Shown here: piece after piece, positions 17,592 through 25,942 of the stretch
How the letters are laid out: every line of letters begins with the position of its first letter
Numbering within the stretch: the stretch's first letter is position 1
Source of the DNA: Gramella jeungdoensis
GTDB lineage: Bacteria > Bacteroidota > Bacteroidia > Flavobacteriales > Flavobacteriaceae
Length of the DNA stretch: 64,000 nt
Reading direction: 5' to 3'
Assembly: GCF_023805255.1 (NCBI RefSeq)
Contig: NZ_JAMSCK010000002.1
Span: 124,001 to 188,000 of the forward strand
Notes under the pieces: model-generated
What the model saw: only the letters and a program-made list of their open reading frames with translations
Database searches by the model: none
What the model was told of the DNA's origin: nothing
Program-made: the position numbers and the translations under genes

Positions 17592-18338
17592 TTATTTCTT
17601 ATTCACCTCGCTTATATATTTGTTGATAGCCATGGTCATACTCGGCGTTTCGGGCGTAGGAGCCTTAATATTCACAACAAGACCATGTTCTTTGGCTGCT
17701 TTGATAGTGGTATTACCAAACACGGCAATTCGAGTGTTATTCTGTTTGAAGTCTGGAAAATTCTCGAAAAGGGATTTAATCCCGCTAGGGCTAAAGAATA
17801 CCAGAATGTCATAAGTAACATCTTTCAGGTGAGAAAGGTCACTTACAACAGTTCGATAAAAGATGGCTTTTTTCCATTCCACTCCAAGTTTATTCAACGT
17901 TCTTGGCACATCAGGCTTCAACATGTCTGATGATGGTAATAGAAATTTCTCGTTCTTATATTTTTTGATCAGTGGTGCCAGCTCAGCAAAAGTTCTTTTA
18001 CCTACGTAGATCTTTCTTTTTCGGTAAACCACATATTTCTGAAGGTAATAGGCCACGGCCTCACTCTGGCAGAAATACTTCAGCGTATCTGGTACCTTAT
18101 ACCTCATTTCCTCAGCAATTCTAAAGAAATGATCTACGGCGTTACGGCTGGTAAGTATGATTGCCGTATACTGTGAGAGATCTACTTTTTGTTGTCTCAC
18201 CTCTTTAGAAGGCACTCCTTCAACATGAATAAAAGGTATGAAATCAATTTTTACTTTTTGCTTTTCCTCCAGCTCAAAATAAGGTGAATTTTCAACCTTC
18301 GGTTCTGGCTGAGAAACCAAAATTGTTTTCACTTTCAT
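17592..18338 (-). CDS. hemD: Uroporphyrinogen-III synthase
   Basis: The 248-residue protein has the low-similarity two-domain HemD pattern: KVKTILVSQPEP at the N-terminus, YTAIILTSRNAVDHF (about 58-72), FLLPSSDM, and the conserved YDILVFFSPSGIKSLFENF in the C-terminal half. It cyclises hydroxymethylbilane to uroporphyrinogen III in haem synthesis. It lies 24 bp downstream of a DUF4271 membrane protein, an arrangement common in Flavobacteria. Other haem genes are not nearby. Confidence 0.85.
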   Translation of the reverse strand: MKVKTILVSQPEPKVENSPYFELEEKQKVKIDFIPFIHVEGVPSKEVRQQKVDLSQYTAIILTSRNAVDHFFRIAEEMRYKVPDTLKYFCQSEAVAYYLQKYVVYRKRKIYVGKRTFAELAPLIKKYKNEKFLLPSSDMLKPDVPRTLNKLGVEWKKAIFYRTVVSDLSHLKDVTYDILVFFSPSGIKSLFENFPDFKQNNTRIAVFGNTTIKAAKEHGLVVNIKAPTPETPSMTMAINKYISEVNKK

Positions 18339-18362
18339 ATATAAAACTTTATTAGATCCTTT

Positions 18363-19016
18363 TTAGTTTGTAATAAGCTTGTACAAAATAATATAAGGGG
18401 CAATTTCAAGTGCGCAAAGGTACAAAATAAAATAGAACCAATTGGCGCTAAGCACACTTTGATTTCTTCTGTATATGATAAAAAGAGCAACAGAATTCGC
18501 AACAATTGCCGTACCTCCTACTACTCCTATAAGTAAGACTGTTGGATTCAAACTGTAAATCAAAAATAATGATGCCAGTAATAGAAAAAGAGAGATGAAA
18601 TTACGATAACTAAATTTTTGGAAGAGGTAATAATCGATTTTTTCATCCATTTCAAAGATATTTCCTACGATCTTCTCAATTCCAGCTTTTATTAATAATA
18701 GGCAGAAATAAGCCGTGAGAATCCTTATAAAAACTATTAATGCTGATTGTTGAAGTTCATAAAAATAGCGATAAGCAATAAAAAGAAAGATGGAAACCGC
18801 CAGAGCCTGCATACACAACAATAAAATGTTAAAAGGATGAAAAGCCTTATTCTCCTTTCCTTTAAAGGCTATAAATTTACCGGAGTTCAAAAGGGAGGTG
18901 AATTCCTCGAAACGTTGTGGGAATAAAATCTTTGCAATGACCAGAAGAATAAAACAGGCTAGAAATACCAAAGTGATCCAGTCCTGATGTTCATGAATTC
19001 TTTCGATGGCCTGCAT
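18363..19016 (-). CDS. DUF4271 membrane protein
   Basis: This 217-residue protein has about six transmembrane helices and matches the Bacteroidetes-specific DUF4271 family in length, topology and position next to hemD. Function is unknown. A FEEFTSLLNSGKFIAFKGKENK stretch near residues 36-57 forms the first cytoplasmic loop. It is the first gene of a probable two-gene operon with hemD. Confidence 0.8.
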   Translation of the reverse strand: MQAIERIHEHQDWITLVFLACFILLVIAKILFPQRFEEFTSLLNSGKFIAFKGKENKAFHPFNILLLCMQALAVSIFLFIAYRYFYELQQSALIVFIRILTAYFCLLLIKAGIEKIVGNIFEMDEKIDYYLFQKFSYRNFISLFLLLASLFLIYSLNPTVLLIGVVGGTAIVANSVALFIIYRRNQSVLSANWFYFILYLCALEIAPYIILYKLITN

Positions 19017-19029
19017 GGGATTTTTTTTA

Positions 19030-19037
19030 CAAATGTA
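19030..19037 (-). promoter_or_regulatory. Candidate -7 promoter element for DUF4271-hemD
   Basis: Minus-strand TACATTTG matches TAnnTTTG and ends only 14 bp before the ATG at 19016, predicting a very short leader. Confidence 0.45.
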
Positions 19038-19093
19038 AAATTTTGACCATTAATCCCGGTGGTTAACATAAAGTTTTGAAGATTTAATTTGCC

Positions 19094-19101
19094 TACATTT
19101 G
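19094..19101 (+). promoter_or_regulatory. Candidate -7 promoter element for the glycosyltransferase-pyrC unit
   Basis: Plus-strand TACATTTG, with a TTTG at 19075-19078 (15-bp spacing, shorter than ideal), lies 17 bp upstream of the ATG at 19118. Confidence 0.45.
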
Positions 19102-19117
19102 TGCAAAATTTTTGGGA

Positions 19118-19849
19118 ATGGTGAATGGGATAATTATTATACCCACATTTAATGAAATTGAAAACATTGAACGCATTATAAGGAATGTGTTCTCTCAAAG
19201 ACGTAAATTTCATATACTGGTGGTAGATGATAATTCTCCCGACGGAACGGCAACAAGGGTTAGAACCCTGCAGGCTGAATTCCCGGAAAAATTGTACCTG
19301 GAAGAACGTACTGGAAAACAGGGTCTCGGTACAGCATATATACATGGCTTTAAATGGGCCCTGAAAAGGGATTATGAATATATATTTGAAATGGATGCCG
19401 ATTTTTCGCATAATCCCAACGACCTTGTACGTTTGTACAATACCTGTAAAAGGGATGGGGCAGATGTGGCTATAGGATCCCGTTATATAACCGGGGTAAA
19501 TGTTATAAACTGGCCAATGAACCGGGTCTTAATGTCCTGGCTTGCCTCGAGATATGTTAGATTCATAACCGGAATGGATGTGGAAGATACTACCGCCGGT
19601 TTTGTTTGCTATAAAAGAGAAGTCCTGGAAGCAATAAACCTGGATAAGATCCAGTTTGTAGGTTATGCTTTCCAGATAGAGATGAAATTTAAATCTCATC
19701 TTTTAGGATTTAAAATAGTGGAAGTCCCGGTGATTTTTACTGACAGGACGCGGGGAACTTCCAAGATGAGTGGCTCTATTATTTCCGAAGCCGCTTTTGG
19801 AGTAATAAAAATGAAGCTGAAAAGTCTGTTTAACAGGATAAAAGTCTGA
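19118..19849 (+). CDS. Polyprenol-monophosphomannose synthase-like glycosyltransferase (GT2)
   Basis: The 243-residue GT-A enzyme has the GT2 motifs: IIIPTFNEIENI at the N-terminus, VVDDNSPDGT (35-44) and the metal-binding MDADFSHNP (92-100), followed by VAIGSRYITG. It has no C-terminal membrane helices, as in soluble dolichol-phosphate mannose synthases, so it probably moves a mannose from GDP-mannose to a polyprenyl phosphate. An in-frame TTG lies two codons upstream, but the ATG at 19118 is preferred. The stop overlaps the pyrC start by one base (TGATG), implying coupled translation. Confidence 0.88.
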   Translation: MVNGIIIIPTFNEIENIERIIRNVFSQRRKFHILVVDDNSPDGTATRVRTLQAEFPEKLYLEERTGKQGLGTAYIHGFKWALKRDYEYIFEMDADFSHNPNDLVRLYNTCKRDGADVAIGSRYITGVNVINWPMNRVLMSWLASRYVRFITGMDVEDTTAGFVCYKREVLEAINLDKIQFVGYAFQIEMKFKSHLLGFKIVEVPVIFTDRTRGTSKMSGSIISEAAFGVIKMKLKSLFNRIKV

Positions 19850-21192
19850 TGAGAAAAGTATTAATTAAGAACGCAAAGATTGTAAACGAAGGTAAGATCC
19901 AGGATGGAGACGTATTTATAGAAGACGGTATCATCTCTGAGATCTCTGAAAGTATAAGCGCCAAGTCACCTGATGTGAGTATTTATGATGCAGAGGGAAC
20001 TTATCTGCTTCCGGGGCTCATTGATGATCAGGTACACTTCAGGGAGCCCGGTTTAACACATAAAGAATGTATAGAGACCGGTTCCAAAGCAGCTGTGGCA
20101 GGTGGGATTACTACTTTTTTTGAAATGCCAAACACGCTTCCACAGACCACCACTATTGAGTTGCTTGAAGAAAAATTCAAACTGGCTGCTGAGACGTCCT
20201 GGGCCAACTATTCCTTTATGTTCGGCGGGACCAATGATAACCTTAGCGAGATAGAGAAAATAGATCCTAAATCGGTGGCTGCCCTGAAATTATTTCTTGG
20301 TTCTTCTACCGGGAATATGCTGGTAGATAATGAAAAGGTACTTGAGCAGATCTTCAAGAAATCGCCTGTCATTATCGCAGTTCATTGTGAGGATGAGCAA
20401 ACAATCAAGGATAACCTGGCAGAATGTATGGAAAGATATGGGGACGATATTCCAATCGAATTGCACCCCAAGATAAGAAGTGAAGAGGCATGCTATAAAT
20501 CTTCTTCAAAAGCGGTAAAACTTGCACAGAAAACCGGTGCCAGATTACATGTCTTCCATATCTCAACGGCAAAAGAACTCAGTCTTTTCAATAGTAAGAA
20601 AGCTTTAAAGGATAAAAAGATCACTGCTGAGGTTTGTATTCATCATCTCTGGTTCAATGATTCAGATTATGTGAACAAGGGAACCTTTATAAAATGGAAT
20701 CCTGCGGTCAAGACAAAGAAAGACCAGGAAGCTTTACTGCAAGGGCTATTGGATAATCACCTGGACGTATTAGCTACAGATCATGCTCCTCATACAAGGG
20801 AAGAGAAAAAAAATGTTTATACCAAGGCGCCGAGTGGCGGGCCACTGGTACAGCATGCTTTGCCAGCTCTTCTTCAAATGTATCATCAGGGTAAGATTTC
20901 ACTGGAAAAGATAGTGGAGAAGGCCTGTCATAATCCTGCAATTTTATTCCAGATAGAGAAAAGAGGATTTATAAGGGAAGGCTTTAAGGCCGATCTTGTA
21001 CTGGTAGACCTGAATTCACCCTGGGCTGTACAACAGGATAATATTTTTTCCAAATGTAAATGGTCGCCTTTTGAAGGGACGACTTTCAAATCAAGAGTAA
21101 CACATACCTTTGTTAACGGTAAGCTGGTCTACAAGAATTTTAAACATCAGCCATTTTCTAAAATTGCAGAACGCATCACTTTTGACCGTTAA
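19849..21192 (+). CDS. pyrC: Dihydroorotase, Bacteroidetes type
   Basis: The 447-residue amidohydrolase has the class I dihydroorotase motifs GLIDDQVHFREPGLTHKE (about 56-73), VHCEDEQ, ARLHVFHISTAKEL and the C-terminal ATDHAPHTREEK. It closes carbamoyl-aspartate to dihydroorotate in pyrimidine synthesis. The usual metal-binding HxH of the first motif reads QVH here, so one His ligand is replaced by Gln; as far as I recall this is usual in Bacteroidetes enzymes and does not by itself mean loss of activity. It overlaps the glycosyltransferase gene by one base and the next lipoprotein gene by 11 bases. Confidence 0.9.
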   Translation: MRKVLIKNAKIVNEGKIQDGDVFIEDGIISEISESISAKSPDVSIYDAEGTYLLPGLIDDQVHFREPGLTHKECIETGSKAAVAGGITTFFEMPNTLPQTTTIELLEEKFKLAAETSWANYSFMFGGTNDNLSEIEKIDPKSVAALKLFLGSSTGNMLVDNEKVLEQIFKKSPVIIAVHCEDEQTIKDNLAECMERYGDDIPIELHPKIRSEEACYKSSSKAVKLAQKTGARLHVFHISTAKELSLFNSKKALKDKKITAEVCIHHLWFNDSDYVNKGTFIKWNPAVKTKKDQEALLQGLLDNHLDVLATDHAPHTREEKKNVYTKAPSGGPLVQHALPALLQMYHQGKISLEKIVEKACHNPAILFQIEKRGFIREGFKADLVLVDLNSPWAVQQDNIFSKCKWSPFEGTTFKSRVTHTFVNGKLVYKNFKHQPFSKIAERITFDR

Positions 21193-21724
21193 TTTCAAAA
21201 ATACTGTTGCACTATTATTTCTTATGGTTTTTTCGGTGTCCTGCCAGGATCTGAAAAAAACCAGGAAGCCCGATGACCTCATTCCGGAAAGTAAAATGAT
21301 AGATGTACTTACCGAAATATCGATTCTTCAGGCGGCCAGGAATTACAATAAATTTAAGCTTGAAGAAACCGGCATAAAGCCAGATCAGTATATTTATGAG
21401 AAATTCGATATAGACAGTCTGCAGTTTGAAAGAAGCAGTAATTACTATGCCGAGCAATATACCCAGTATGAGCGCATTTATGATAGTGTAAAAGCACGAA
21501 TACAACGTATGAAAACCAGGCTGGATTCTTTAAGAGATCTGGAAATTAAAAGGGAGGATAGTATTAAGAAGGCACAAAAAGATTCCTTGGAGCTTCTAGA
21601 CTCTTTAGGGATAGACAGGGACTCCCTGGAGACTGAAATCAAGAAACAGAAAAAATCGGTTCGGGATAGTTTGTTGCCCATTCCTAAAAGGATAAGTAGG
21701 GAACGGGATTCTCTTGAAGTTTAA
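21182..21724 (+). CDS. DUF4296 lipoprotein
   Basis: I choose a TTG start at 21182, inside the end of pyrC, because it gives a proper lipoprotein signal (basic N-terminus, LLFLMVFSV, lipobox SVSC with the Cys at residue 21); the next ATG (21224) would leave only six residues before the Cys. The mature 160 residues hold the DUF4296 region (LIPESKMIDVLTEISILQA, YEKFDIDSLQFERSSNYYA) and a long charged helical tail rich in Asp, Ser, Lys and Arg that may be a coiled coil. Function is unknown. Its stop overlaps the convergent epimerase gene by four bases. Confidence 0.75.
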   Translation: MTVNFKNTVALLFLMVFSVSCQDLKKTRKPDDLIPESKMIDVLTEISILQAARNYNKFKLEETGIKPDQYIYEKFDIDSLQFERSSNYYAEQYTQYERIYDSVKARIQRMKTRLDSLRDLEIKREDSIKKAQKDSLELLDSLGIDRDSLETEIKKQKKSVRDSLLPIPKRISRERDSLEV

Positions 21725-22740
21725 TTCTTCTTTGCAGATTCTTTAAGGTAGAAGCGAGTAGTTTCTTTAAGAACTTCAGAAATTGGGGTGAATTCCAGGT
21801 TGATGGCTTTGGAAATTTTCGAACTGTTATAATAGGTTTTTGTATATAAGCCTTTGATAGAGTCCTTAGTAATTTCTCTTTTCCCTCCAAACCAGCTACC
21901 AATCTTCTGAAATATCCAGCCAATCGCGATCATCCATTTCTTCAACTGTTTGTTGGGTCTGGGTTTATCCATATATTCTGCCGTAGCTTTAAGTACATAT
22001 TCAAAACTCAGATTTTCAGATACCAGTATGAACTTTTCATTTCTGATATCAGTATTCATTAAGCGAATCATGGCTTCCACCACATCATTCACTCCTACAA
22101 ATCCGCTCACCTTTGGAAAATGAAATTTTAATCCTTTGTCTATTCTGCTGAAAATTTTTCCGCTGCCGCTATTCCAGAAACCGGGACCGATTATTATTCC
22201 GGGATTTACAATTACCGTGTCGATTCCTTCCTGGGTTCCCCGCCAAACTTCTATTTCTGCTCCGTACTTTGAAATGGCATAATCATTATGATCCTCTTCA
22301 GGATTCCATTTGGCGTTTTCATCAATTTTTTCTCCTGGTCCAGATCCTATGGCTGCTACGCTACTTACATAACATAACTTCCTGATCTTTTTAGCAATAC
22401 AAAGGTTGACCACATTTGCGGTTCCTTCAATATTTATTTTCCGAAGTCTTTTTTCATCAGAAGGATCAAAAGAAATAAGGGCGGCGCAGTGATATACAGA
22501 TTTAATCCCTTCAAATGCCTCAGTGAGCGCTGGAATATCATTGATCTCAGCCGTTACCCAGTCTATCTTATTGAAAAGACGATCGGCTTCAGCCTTTTCC
22601 GAATAATATCCAAAGACCTTTCTAACAGTCCTTATGTCACTTGACGGACGAACTGTTGCCCGAATCCTTGCATTTTTTTGCACCAACTCATATAAGAGAT
22701 GTGTGCCAACTAAACCTGTTCCGCCTGTAACCAGAATCAT
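21721..22740 (-). CDS. NAD-dependent epimerase/dehydratase (extended SDR)
   Basis: The 339-residue protein starts directly with the nucleotide-binding GGTGLVGTHLL (6-16) and carries the downstream CYVSSVAAIG and catalytic YAISK tetrad motif typical of extended short-chain dehydrogenases. The C-terminal part (KWMIAIGWIFQKIGSWFGG) is amphipathic/hydrophobic and may touch the membrane. The substrate, a nucleotide sugar or sterol/flavonoid-like alcohol, is not predictable. It is convergent with the DUF4296 gene, with overlapping stop codons. Confidence 0.82.
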   Translation of the reverse strand: MILVTGGTGLVGTHLLYELVQKNARIRATVRPSSDIRTVRKVFGYYSEKAEADRLFNKIDWVTAEINDIPALTEAFEGIKSVYHCAALISFDPSDEKRLRKINIEGTANVVNLCIAKKIRKLCYVSSVAAIGSGPGEKIDENAKWNPEEDHNDYAISKYGAEIEVWRGTQEGIDTVIVNPGIIIGPGFWNSGSGKIFSRIDKGLKFHFPKVSGFVGVNDVVEAMIRLMNTDIRNEKFILVSENLSFEYVLKATAEYMDKPRPNKQLKKWMIAIGWIFQKIGSWFGGKREITKDSIKGLYTKTYYNSSKISKAINLEFTPISEVLKETTRFYLKESAKKN

Positions 22741-22910
22741 ACGGTAAATATAGCTAAAGCACTTAGGAAAAATAAAGCTTTATGGTATCTTTACGGCTGC
22801 TTTTAAAAAGAATAGAATTTTTGTAAAGTAAATCACGTTGAAATCCCTTTAAAATGGTGATTTCACATGTTAAATACAGTAGCATAAGTAAGGAAAATAA
22901 TTTGGAAGAA

Positions 22911-24206
22911 ATGATTAAGAACCTGGTAGAAGAACTTCGCTGGCGTGGGATGTTGCATGATGCCATGCCCGGAACCGAAGAACATCTAAACGAAAAAATG
23001 AGATCGGCTTATGTTGGTTTTGATCCAACTGCCGATTCTTTGCATATAGGAAATCTGGTGCCAATTATGCTCCTGGCTCATTTGCAAAGGAGTGGTCATA
23101 AGCCAATTGCACTTGTGGGAGGAGCAACAGGTATGATTGGGGACCCCAGTGGTAAGTCCAGCGAAAGAAATTTGCTGGATGAGGAAACTTTAAGGCATAA
23201 CCAGGAGTGTGTGAAAAACCAGCTTTCTCAGTTTCTTGATTTCAAAAGCGGGAAAGAGAATGATGCGGTGATGGTAAATAACTACGACTGGATGAAAGAG
23301 ATCAGTTTTCTGGAATTCATTCGTGACGTTGGGAAGCATATTACGGTGAATTATATGATGGCTAAAGATTCTGTGAAGAACCGTATCTCGGGCGAAGGAA
23401 CTGAGGGAATGTCTTTTACAGAGTTTACATACCAGCTGGTTCAGGGATACGATTTCTATCACCTGTTTGATAAAATGGATTGTACGCTGCAGATGGGGGG
23501 AAGTGACCAGTGGGGTAACATCACCACGGGTACTGAACTTGTTAGAAGAAAAGCCGCAGGGAAGGCTTTTGCACTTACCTGTCCTTTGATCACTAAGAGC
23601 GATGGAAGTAAATTTGGTAAAAGTGAAGGTGGAAATATCTGGCTGGATGCAAAACGTACATCTCCTTATAAATTTTACCAGTACTGGTTAAATACAAGCG
23701 ATGAGGATGCCGAAAAATACATCAAGATCTTTACTTTTCTCGATAAAGAAGAAATAGAAGGTCTTATTGCAGAACATAAGGAGGCTCCTCACATGAGAAA
23801 ACTTCAAAAGAGGCTGGCAAAAGAGGTTACCATTACGGTGCATAATGAAGAGGAGTATGAAAATGCCGTGACCGCTTCGGAAGTTTTATTTGGAAAAAGT
23901 ACCGCGGACGATTTCAGGAAACTGAATGAGTCAACATTTTTGGATGTTTTTGAAGGTGTGCCGCAGGCTGAGGTCGAGAAGACTGAGATCGAAAATGGTT
24001 TGGATATGATAGGTGCTCTTGCAGCTAAAACCGGGTTTTTAAATTCAAATGGAGAAGCCAGAAGAGCTCTTAAGGAAAATTCTGTATCGGTGAATAAGGA
24101 AAAAGTAAAGGAAGATTATACTATTACCTCTTCAGACCTTATAAACGATAAATATGTGATCCTGAATAAGGGTAAAAAGAATACTTATATAATCAGAGTG
24201 GTTTAA
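22911..24206 (+). CDS. tyrS: Tyrosyl-tRNA synthetase
   Basis: Using the ATG at 22911 gives 431 residues, the usual TyrS length; an upstream in-frame ATG at 22854 would add 19 unconserved residues. Class I signatures are HIGN at 45-48 (in [11 protein letters not shown]) and KFGKS at 234-238 (KMSKS equivalent); GGSDQWGN (196-203) binds tyrosine. A C-terminal S4-like domain (about 365-431) binds tRNA. It charges tRNA-Tyr. A hairpin directly follows the stop codon. Confidence 0.96.
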   Translation: MIKNLVEELRWRGMLHDAMPGTEEHLNEKMRSAYVGFDPTADSLHIGNLVPIMLLAHLQRSGHKPIALVGGATGMIGDPSGKSSERNLLDEETLRHNQECVKNQLSQFLDFKSGKENDAVMVNNYDWMKEISFLEFIRDVGKHITVNYMMAKDSVKNRISGEGTEGMSFTEFTYQLVQGYDFYHLFDKMDCTLQMGGSDQWGNITTGTELVRRKAAGKAFALTCPLITKSDGSKFGKSEGGNIWLDAKRTSPYKFYQYWLNTSDEDAEKYIKIFTFLDKEEIEGLIAEHKEAPHMRKLQKRLAKEVTITVHNEEEYENAVTASEVLFGKSTADDFRKLNESTFLDVFEGVPQAEVEKTEIENGLDMIGALAAKTGFLNSNGEARRALKENSVSVNKEKVKEDYTITSSDLINDKYVILNKGKKNTYIIRVV

Positions 24207-24213
24207 AATACAA

Positions 24214-24242
24214 AACCCCTTAAGCGAGAGCCTAAGGGGTTT
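24214..24242 (+). terminator. Terminator-like hairpin after tyrS
   Basis: AACCCCTTA (24214-24222) pairs with TAAGGGGTT (24233-24241) around a GC-containing loop. The following T-run is weak (TTGCAAC), so efficiency is uncertain. Confidence 0.55.
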
Positions 24243-24379
24243 GCAACTAACTAACCAATCTAATATGAAAAATTTCACTTAGCCTGCAGATAATGATTTG
24301 AGAATCACTGATATCTGCATCTTATGTGTCGTAATTTTTTTTTCTTCTTTACAATCATTCTAAATAAATTTCAAAAAAA
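24243..24379. other. AT-rich convergent intergenic spacer
   Basis: This spacer separates tyrS from the convergent LuxE-like gene. It contains a poly-T/A-rich stretch around 24338-24375, which could support a weak terminator for either gene. I see no open reading frame or convincing motif in it. Confidence 0.4.
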
Positions 24380-25354
24380 TTATAGTAAAAGAAGGTTGCA
24401 GCCTCTAATGTCACTGTTATCGAACCTTCCCAGGATCTCTACCTCGTTATTTTTTTTTCTTCCAAGGTCCTGAGTGGCAATAAATGAGCAGGAATTTATA
24501 TTGGCAAGATCAATTACGTTTATTCCTCCGGTTTTCCCGTTTTCCTGATAAGATAGGGCGTCTTCAGGATCCCGGATTAGTATCTTCATCCACGGAGGAC
24601 ATACAAAAATACCGTTGCCTTTGGAATAAGCCTGTGATAATAATTCGGTCATCCCATATTCGCTGTGTATTCTATTTACGCCGAATCCTTTTTTTAGTCG
24701 GCTATGAAGTTCTTCTCTTATCATTTCCCTGCGACGTCCCTTCATGCCACCTGTTTCCATTACAATGGCGTTTTTAAGCTCAAAATTTTTCTTTTCAATG
24801 AGATCTAATAGTGCAAAGGAAACGCCTATCAAAAAGAGTTTTTTACCTTCTATATCCAGTGTTTGTAGTTTCGATGCAAGCTCTTCAAGATTGTTCAGGT
24901 AGAATCCACTTTCGGGATTGTTTGAGCTTTTTATAAGAGAGTCCGCCATATAGACCAAAGAAGAACCTTTTCTTTCCAGATAGGAGGGGAGGAGGGCAAG
25001 AAAGATGTATTCTGAAGGATCTCCGTAAAAGTTTTTAAAAGCCTTCAGGGAACTTTCTTCGTAAAGTCGAATATCGGTAACGTAATGTTTACTGGTAGCC
25101 ATTCCAGTGGTTCCGCTACTGGTAAAAGTGATCTGGGGAGGTTGAACTCCTGATATTAGCTTTTTGCTTTTGAAGAATTCTATAGGCAAAAACGGGATTT
25201 CGGTATAAGAGTCAATATTTTGTGGAGTTCTTCCTATAAGCTTACAGAACTGCCTGTAGATATTATTATTATCAAACTGAAACCTGAAAATATCAACGGA
25301 CAAAGCTTCAAATTCTTTTTCCTGCGATATCTGAAAAATTCTTTCTTGAAGCAT
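24380..25354 (-). CDS. LuxE-like acyl-protein synthetase / acyl-adenylating protein
   Basis: The ATG at 25354 gives 324 residues; an earlier in-frame TTG at 25378 lies inside the putative -7 box and is rejected. The ATP-binding signature TFTSSGTTGMATS (near 76-88) and HSEYGMTELLSQAY are hallmarks of the ANL-related LuxE/acyl-protein synthetase family, which activates a fatty acid as acyl-AMP and passes it to a protein Cys. No luxC, luxD or luciferase genes are nearby, so it is not part of a lux operon; a role in fatty-acid or surface-lipid activation is a guess. Confidence 0.75.
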   Translation of the reverse strand: MLQERIFQISQEKEFEALSVDIFRFQFDNNNIYRQFCKLIGRTPQNIDSYTEIPFLPIEFFKSKKLISGVQPPQITFTSSGTTGMATSKHYVTDIRLYEESSLKAFKNFYGDPSEYIFLALLPSYLERKGSSLVYMADSLIKSSNNPESGFYLNNLEELASKLQTLDIEGKKLFLIGVSFALLDLIEKKNFELKNAIVMETGGMKGRRREMIREELHSRLKKGFGVNRIHSEYGMTELLSQAYSKGNGIFVCPPWMKILIRDPEDALSYQENGKTGGINVIDLANINSCSFIATQDLGRKKNNEVEILGRFDNSDIRGCNLLLL

Positions 25355-25375
25355 ACTGAATAAGGAGAGTTTATC

Positions 25376-25383
25376 CAAAATTA
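25376..25383 (-). promoter_or_regulatory. Candidate -7 promoter element for the LuxE-like gene
   Basis: Minus-strand TAATTTTG matches TAnnTTTG. It lies 21 bp upstream of the ATG at 25354 and supports that start over the TTG at 25378. Confidence 0.5.
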
Positions 25384-25390
25384 AGGAATA

Positions 25391-25414
25391 AAAAAAGCCT
25401 CTGAAACAGAAGCT
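25391..25414 (-). terminator. Rho-independent terminator after the T9SS-tag protein
   Basis: On the minus strand AGCTTCTG pairs with CAGAGGCT (one G-U/mismatch position) and is followed by seven T residues. It separates the short T9SS protein from the LuxE-like gene. Confidence 0.8.
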
Positions 25415-25439
25415 GATTAAAAATTAAAGGAATAAAGGT

Positions 25440-25778
25440 TTATTTAACGACCAGTTTTCTGGTTGCTTTAGCTTTTCCTTCCTGTATCTTTAAAATGTAT
25501 ATTCCTGGAGTCAAGGTAGAAACATCCATTTCTCTTCCCCGTATCCTCGTCTTATAAACGGATTTACCAAGAACGTTAAAGATCTCGATGATCTTATCCT
25601 GATTCTTGGTGGATGAAATATAAACTTTTCCCCCAGTTACCGGGTTAGGATAAATAGATAATCCATCAATAGGAGTCTCTGTTCGCTGTGGAACACGGGA
25701 AGTTTCCTGAGCAATTGCAGGAGCTGCAACCATCAGAAAACCAATAAGTAAGAAAGTTAATAAGTACTTTTTCTTCAT
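25440..25778 (-). CDS. Short secreted protein consisting mainly of a T9SS type A sorting domain
   Basis: Starting at the ATG at 25778 (preferred over one eight codons upstream), the protein has 112 residues: a signal peptide (KKKYLLTFLLIG...APAIAQ, about 1-24), a roughly 15-residue linker, and a complete type IX secretion C-terminal domain (LSIYPNPVTGGKVYIS, IEIFNVLGKSVYKT, LTPGIYILKI, and the terminal KATRKLVVK). There is almost no passenger domain. Type IX substrates normally carry this tag behind a large enzyme or adhesin. It is bracketed by terminators and has its own -7 element, so it is a real separate unit rather than the tail of a broken gene, though a remnant cannot be excluded. Confidence 0.85.
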   Translation of the reverse strand: MKKKYLLTFLLIGFLMVAAPAIAQETSRVPQRTETPIDGLSIYPNPVTGGKVYISSTKNQDKIIEIFNVLGKSVYKTRIRGREMDVSTLTPGIYILKIQEGKAKATRKLVVK

Positions 25779-25799
25779 CCTTAGCGATAGAGATTTCAA

Positions 25800-25807
25800 C
25801 AAACTTA
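25800..25807 (-). promoter_or_regulatory. Candidate -7 promoter element for the T9SS-tag protein
   Basis: Minus-strand TAAGTTTG matches TAnnTTTG, ending 21 bp before the ATG at 25778. Confidence 0.5.
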
Positions 25808-25865
25808 CAAATAAAATTTCAAAAATCCTGCCAATAAAAATGCATAAAATCTAAAAATTATATAA

Positions 25866-25900
25866 ATAAAAAACCGGGCAGTGATTTACCGCCCGGTTTT
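25866..25900 (-). terminator. Terminator after the beta-helix lipoprotein
   Basis: A 10-bp stem AAAACCGGGC / GCCCGGTTTT (25870-25879 with 25891-25900) closes an 11-base loop; T-rich sequence follows on the minus strand. It closes the TonB receptor-lipoprotein unit. Confidence 0.8.
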
Positions 25901-25942
25901 GGCTACTATCTGAAATTCAAATTATTACAAACAAATTGCTTT

